The notes below the pieces were generated by a model, which saw only the letters and a program-made list of their open reading frames with translations, did no database searches and was not told the origin of the DNA. Below are positions 33,560 through 35,768 of a stretch of 35,768 nucleotides of DNA, piece by piece. The stretch lies in contig SVPM01000017.1 of the NCBI GenBank assembly GCA_015065865.1, positions 1-35,768 on the forward strand. Direction: 5' to 3'. A program made the translations under genes and the position numbers. Within the stretch, counting starts at the first letter, position 1, and every line of letters starts with the position of its first letter. This DNA comes from Oscillospiraceae bacterium (GTDB taxonomy: Bacteria; Bacillota; Clostridia; Oscillospirales; Acutalibacteraceae).

Positions 33560-33588
33560 AGTATACACTTTCCATAAAAGATTGTCAA
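33560..33588 (-). promoter_or_regulatory. Promoter of the MBL-fold gene
   Basis: On the - strand a perfect TTGACA (33588-33583) and TATACT (33565-33560) are 17 nt apart. Confidence 0.88.
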
Positions 33589-33608
33589 TAATCGGGAGTT
33601 ATTTTTTC

Positions 33609-33637
33609 TTGCTTTTTCGCGGTGTCCGTGATATACT
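33609..33637 (+). promoter_or_regulatory. Promoter of the permease gene
   Basis: TTGCTT (33609-33614) and TATACT (33632-33637) are 17 nt apart. Its -35 lies 20 nt from that of the divergent MBL-fold promoter. Confidence 0.75.
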
Positions 33638-33669
33638 CATTTTCGGTTTGTAAAAAGGAGGGGAGCGGC

Positions 33670-34848
33670 ATGCAGATGCATGGACAAGCGATGTATCATC
33701 CGCGGCATCGACTGCGTGTGATGGGGCATCACCTGCGGCAAGATGTCGGGTACATCGTCGATTTTTTTAAGCGCAACGCGGTGATGACGGTGGCGCTTTC
33801 GGCGGCACTGCTCACGATGGTGGCTGTTCCTCCCGATGCACAATATCTCGCCTATTTCGACGTGAAAACGCTCACCTGCCTGTTTTGCGTGTTGGCGGTG
33901 GTATGTGCGCTTAAAAATATCCGCTTTTTCTATATCTTGGCACAAAGAGTGGTGCAGTGTTGCAAGAATGTACGTATAAGCGTGTTGGCGTTGCTGTATA
34001 TTACCTTTATCGGGTCGATGCTGATCGCCAACGATATGGCGTTGCTCACCTTTTTACCGCTGGGGTATTTTGTGTTATCCGCGACAGGCAAGGAAAAATA
34101 CATGGCGGTCACCTTTATTTTGCAGAATATTGCCGCCAATCTCGGCGGTATGCTCACCCCGTTCGGCAATCCGCAAAACCTGTATTTGTACACCAAGTAC
34201 GCCATTCCCACGGGCGAGTTTATGGGAATCATGGCGGTGCCGTTTGCGGTGTCGGTGCTGTTGCTTACGCTGTGTGCATTGGTGTTTGTGAAGGCAGAAC
34301 CGCTCATGGTATCGGCAGAGGAAACACCCTTGCCGCGTGGGCGCACGGCGTTGTATCTTTTGCTGTTTGCGTTGTCCATCGCGATCGTGTTTCGCGGCAT
34401 TCCCTATTGGTTGGGTTTGGCGGTGATCCCCGCAGTACTGTGGTTTGCCGATCGCGAAGCGCTCAAAGCGGTGGACTATCCGCTGCTTCTCACGTTCGTG
34501 TTCTTCTTTATCTTTTCGGGGAATATGGCGCGCATCGACGCGGTGCGCGAGTTCTTCTCCTTTCTGCTCAGCAAAAGCACGTTGCTGTTCAGCGTGCTCT
34601 CCTGTCAGTGTATCAGCAACGTTCCGTCTGCTGTTTTGCTCTCACAGTTTACCGAAAACTACCGTGACCTGCTTCTCGGTGTGAACATCGGCGGTGCGGG
34701 CACGCTGATCGCCTCGCTGGCAAGTTTGATCACGTTTCGTGAATACACCCGCCACAACCCCCAAAAAACGGGTGCGTATATCAAGACTTTTTCGGCGTTC
34801 AATTTCGGTTTTTTAGCGGTGCTTACGCCGGTGTGTTTGTTGGTGTAA
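33670..34848 (+). CDS. ArsB/CitT-type (ion transporter superfamily) permease
   Basis: The 392-residue protein is an integral membrane transporter with about ten hydrophobic segments after a basic, His-rich cytoplasmic N-terminus of about 35 residues. The block IAANLGGMLTPFGNPQNLYLY is the hallmark re-entrant region of the ArsB/NhaD/SLC13 superfamily. The earlier LIANDMALLTFLPL is the matching first repeat. Substrates in the family are anions such as citrate, other dicarboxylates, or arsenite, or Na+ in exchange for H+; none can be chosen here. AAGGAGGGG lies 6 nt before the ATG. A hairpin terminator follows. It is the only clear carbon or ion permease in the window. Confidence 0.85.
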   Translation: MQMHGQAMYHPRHRLRVMGHHLRQDVGYIVDFFKRNAVMTVALSAALLTMVAVPPDAQYLAYFDVKTLTCLFCVLAVVCALKNIRFFYILAQRVVQCCKNVRISVLALLYITFIGSMLIANDMALLTFLPLGYFVLSATGKEKYMAVTFILQNIAANLGGMLTPFGNPQNLYLYTKYAIPTGEFMGIMAVPFAVSVLLLTLCALVFVKAEPLMVSAEETPLPRGRTALYLLLFALSIAIVFRGIPYWLGLAVIPAVLWFADREALKAVDYPLLLTFVFFFIFSGNMARIDAVREFFSFLLSKSTLLFSVLSCQCISNVPSAVLLSQFTENYRDLLLGVNIGGAGTLIASLASLITFREYTRHNPQKTGAYIKTFSAFNFGFLAVLTPVCLLV

Positions 34849-34853
34849 GGGAT

Positions 34854-34892
34854 AAGAGAGGTCAAGTCGTTGCGACTTGGCTTCTTGTTTTT
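34854..34892 (+). terminator. Terminator of the permease gene
   Basis: GTCAAGTCG and CGACTTGGC-type arms with flanking AAGAG/CTTCTT form a stem around a TTG loop, followed by a GTTTTT run. Confidence 0.82.
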
Positions 34893-35260
34893 CAATCCCG
34901 ATCTTTGAAAAACCAAAAGAGCACCCCTGTGGGGAGTTAGGGGGTGGATGGATGTTACAGAGATTTTTGGGTTGCCACACAAGCCGAGGGGATTCTTAAG
35001 GGTCGGTAGACCCTTAAGCCGCTCGGGAGGGGTGTGGGGAACCTATCGGAAAGGTTCCCCACGTTCTTTGCGACTTTCTTGTGAAGAAAGTCGTGCCTGC
35101 GCGGCATGAGCGCGAATCGACGATGAAAAATGTTTGAAAGACGCATTTTATCGTTGTTTGAAAATTACGTAACAATTTTCAAACAACATCGCCGGCAGAA
35201 AGGTGTTGAGGGCTTTTCAGCACTATTTTGGAAAATTACAAATCCACAAAAGGAATTTCT
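34893..35260. other. Gene-free stretch with several strong inverted repeats
   Basis: No ORF here looks like a protein. At 34893-34935 is a diverged part of the tandem repeat unit (CCCGATCTTTGAAAAACC, then AGAGCACCCC). Further on are four hairpins in a row: CTTAAGGGT/ACCCTTAAG near 34995, GGGGAACC/GGTTCCCC near 35037, GACTTTCTT/AAGAAAGTC near 35072, and GTTGTTTGAAAATT with AATTTTCAAACAAC near 35152. None is followed by a T-run. Confidence 0.6.
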
Positions 35261-35768
35261 GCTGACCGGGCTCACCCTTGGAGTTCGTTTCAAGCCCGGT
35301 CTTTAAAAACCAAAAGAGTACCCCTGTGGGGTACTCTTTTGGTTGGTGCCGCTGACCGGGCTTTCTTCTCACGAGCGAAACAGTCCACCGGACTGTTTCT
35401 GCCAAGGCTTTGCGGTCGAGGCCCGCTCACCCTTGGAGTTCGTTTCAAGCCCGGTCTTTGAAAAACTAAAAGAGTACCCCTTTGGGGGTACTCTTTTAGT
35501 TGGTGCCGCTGACCGGGCTTTCTTCTCACGAGCGAAACAGTCCACCGGACTGTTTCTGCCAAGGCTTCGCGGTCGAGGACCGCTCACCCTTGGAGTTCGT
35601 TTCAAGCCCGGTCTTTGAAAAACTAAAAGAGTACCCCTTTGGGGGGTACTCTTTTAGTTGGTGCCGCTGACCGGGCTTTCTTCTCACGAGCGAAACAGTC
35701 CACCGGACTGTTTCTGCCAAGGCTTCGCGGTCGAGGACCGCTCACCCTTGGAGTTCGTTTCAAGCCCG
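35261..35768. repeat. Tandem array of 157-158 bp repeats
   Basis: Units begin with GCTGACCGGGCT at 35261, 35351, 35508 and 35666. The first is 90 bp and lacks about 67 internal bases; the next two are 157 and 158 bp and nearly identical; the last runs off the window. Each full unit has outer arms GACCGGGCTT and AAGCCCGGTC, an inner ACAGTCC/GGACTGT hairpin, and a long hairpin of AACTAAAAGAGTACCCC with its complement. Short open frames through the array shift with each unit and are not genes. Confidence 0.9.

Noticed and set aside
35223-35720. Several 60-90 codon frames on both strands of the tandem array.
   Set aside because: They repeat with the DNA unit, break at each 157-158 bp step and have no ribosome sites; they are by-products of the repeat.
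35261-35768. CRISPR-like array.
   Set aside because: Units are 157-158 bp with no variable spacers and no cas genes nearby.

Overview
The window looks like the chromosome of a low-oxygen Firmicute, most likely a gut-type Clostridium relative (Oscillospirales-like). The evidence is the block murB-rapZ-whiA-dnaE-pfkA, strong AAGGAGG ribosome sites, sigma-A type TTGACA/TATAAT promoters, a GC content that is high for Firmicutes, and many sugar-catabolism islands each with its own AraC regulator. No tRNA, rRNA, CRISPR, phage or transposase gene was seen. The organism is an inference from gene order and protein style, not from a database search.

Layout. 1-8.3 kb is a housekeeping block on the + strand: ROK glucokinase, MurB, RapZ, WhiA, DnaE, then PfkA with its own promoter and terminator. 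8.3-9.4 kb has two small membrane proteins on the - strand and, between them, a gene-free stretch with nested complementary segments and a perfect DnaA box. 9.4-14.8 kb (- strand) is a tightly coupled operon of two Gfo/Idh/MocA oxidoreductases and two oligogalacturonate-lyase-like beta-propellers, preceded by an AraC gene. A fragment of a third Gfo/Idh/MocA gene and a quinone-oxidoreductase-like enzyme follow at 14.8-16.0 kb. 16.1-18.3 kb is an AraC regulator divergent from a GH4 glycosidase. 18.5-22.0 kb (- strand) is a sugar operon: an XRE-helix-turn-helix/PfkB kinase fusion, a D-lyxose isomerase, a class II aldolase and an aldose epimerase. 22.1-27.2 kb is a third AraC gene divergent from a redox operon: an Old-Yellow-Enzyme-like flavoprotein with an Fe-S motif, an SDR and a FrdA-like FAD protein. 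27.3-29.5 kb is a GH2 glycosidase. 29.6-31.2 kb is a yybP-ykoY-like (Mn2+) riboswitch with an intrinsic terminator, in front of an orphan beta plus gamma pair of a Na+-pumping decarboxylase. 31.4-34.8 kb has a third intact Gfo/Idh/MocA enzyme, an MBL-fold hydrolase and an ArsB/CitT-type permease. 34.9-35.8 kb is gene-free, rich in hairpins, and ends in a tandem array of 157-158 bp repeats that runs off the window.

How the genes work together. Most accessory genes are cytoplasmic enzymes for sugars or glycosides, with no dedicated importer in the window. Three promoters next to the AraC genes share one near-identical motif (TTTTACATATTTTTGCA) at similar spacing, so the three islands may answer to one signal. 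The observations most worth following are the riboswitch-controlled decarboxylase beta/gamma pair without an alpha subunit, the oxidoreductase plus lyase operon (a possible oxidation-then-elimination route for glycosides), the shared motif, and the HTH-kinase fusion with a palindrome in its own promoter.
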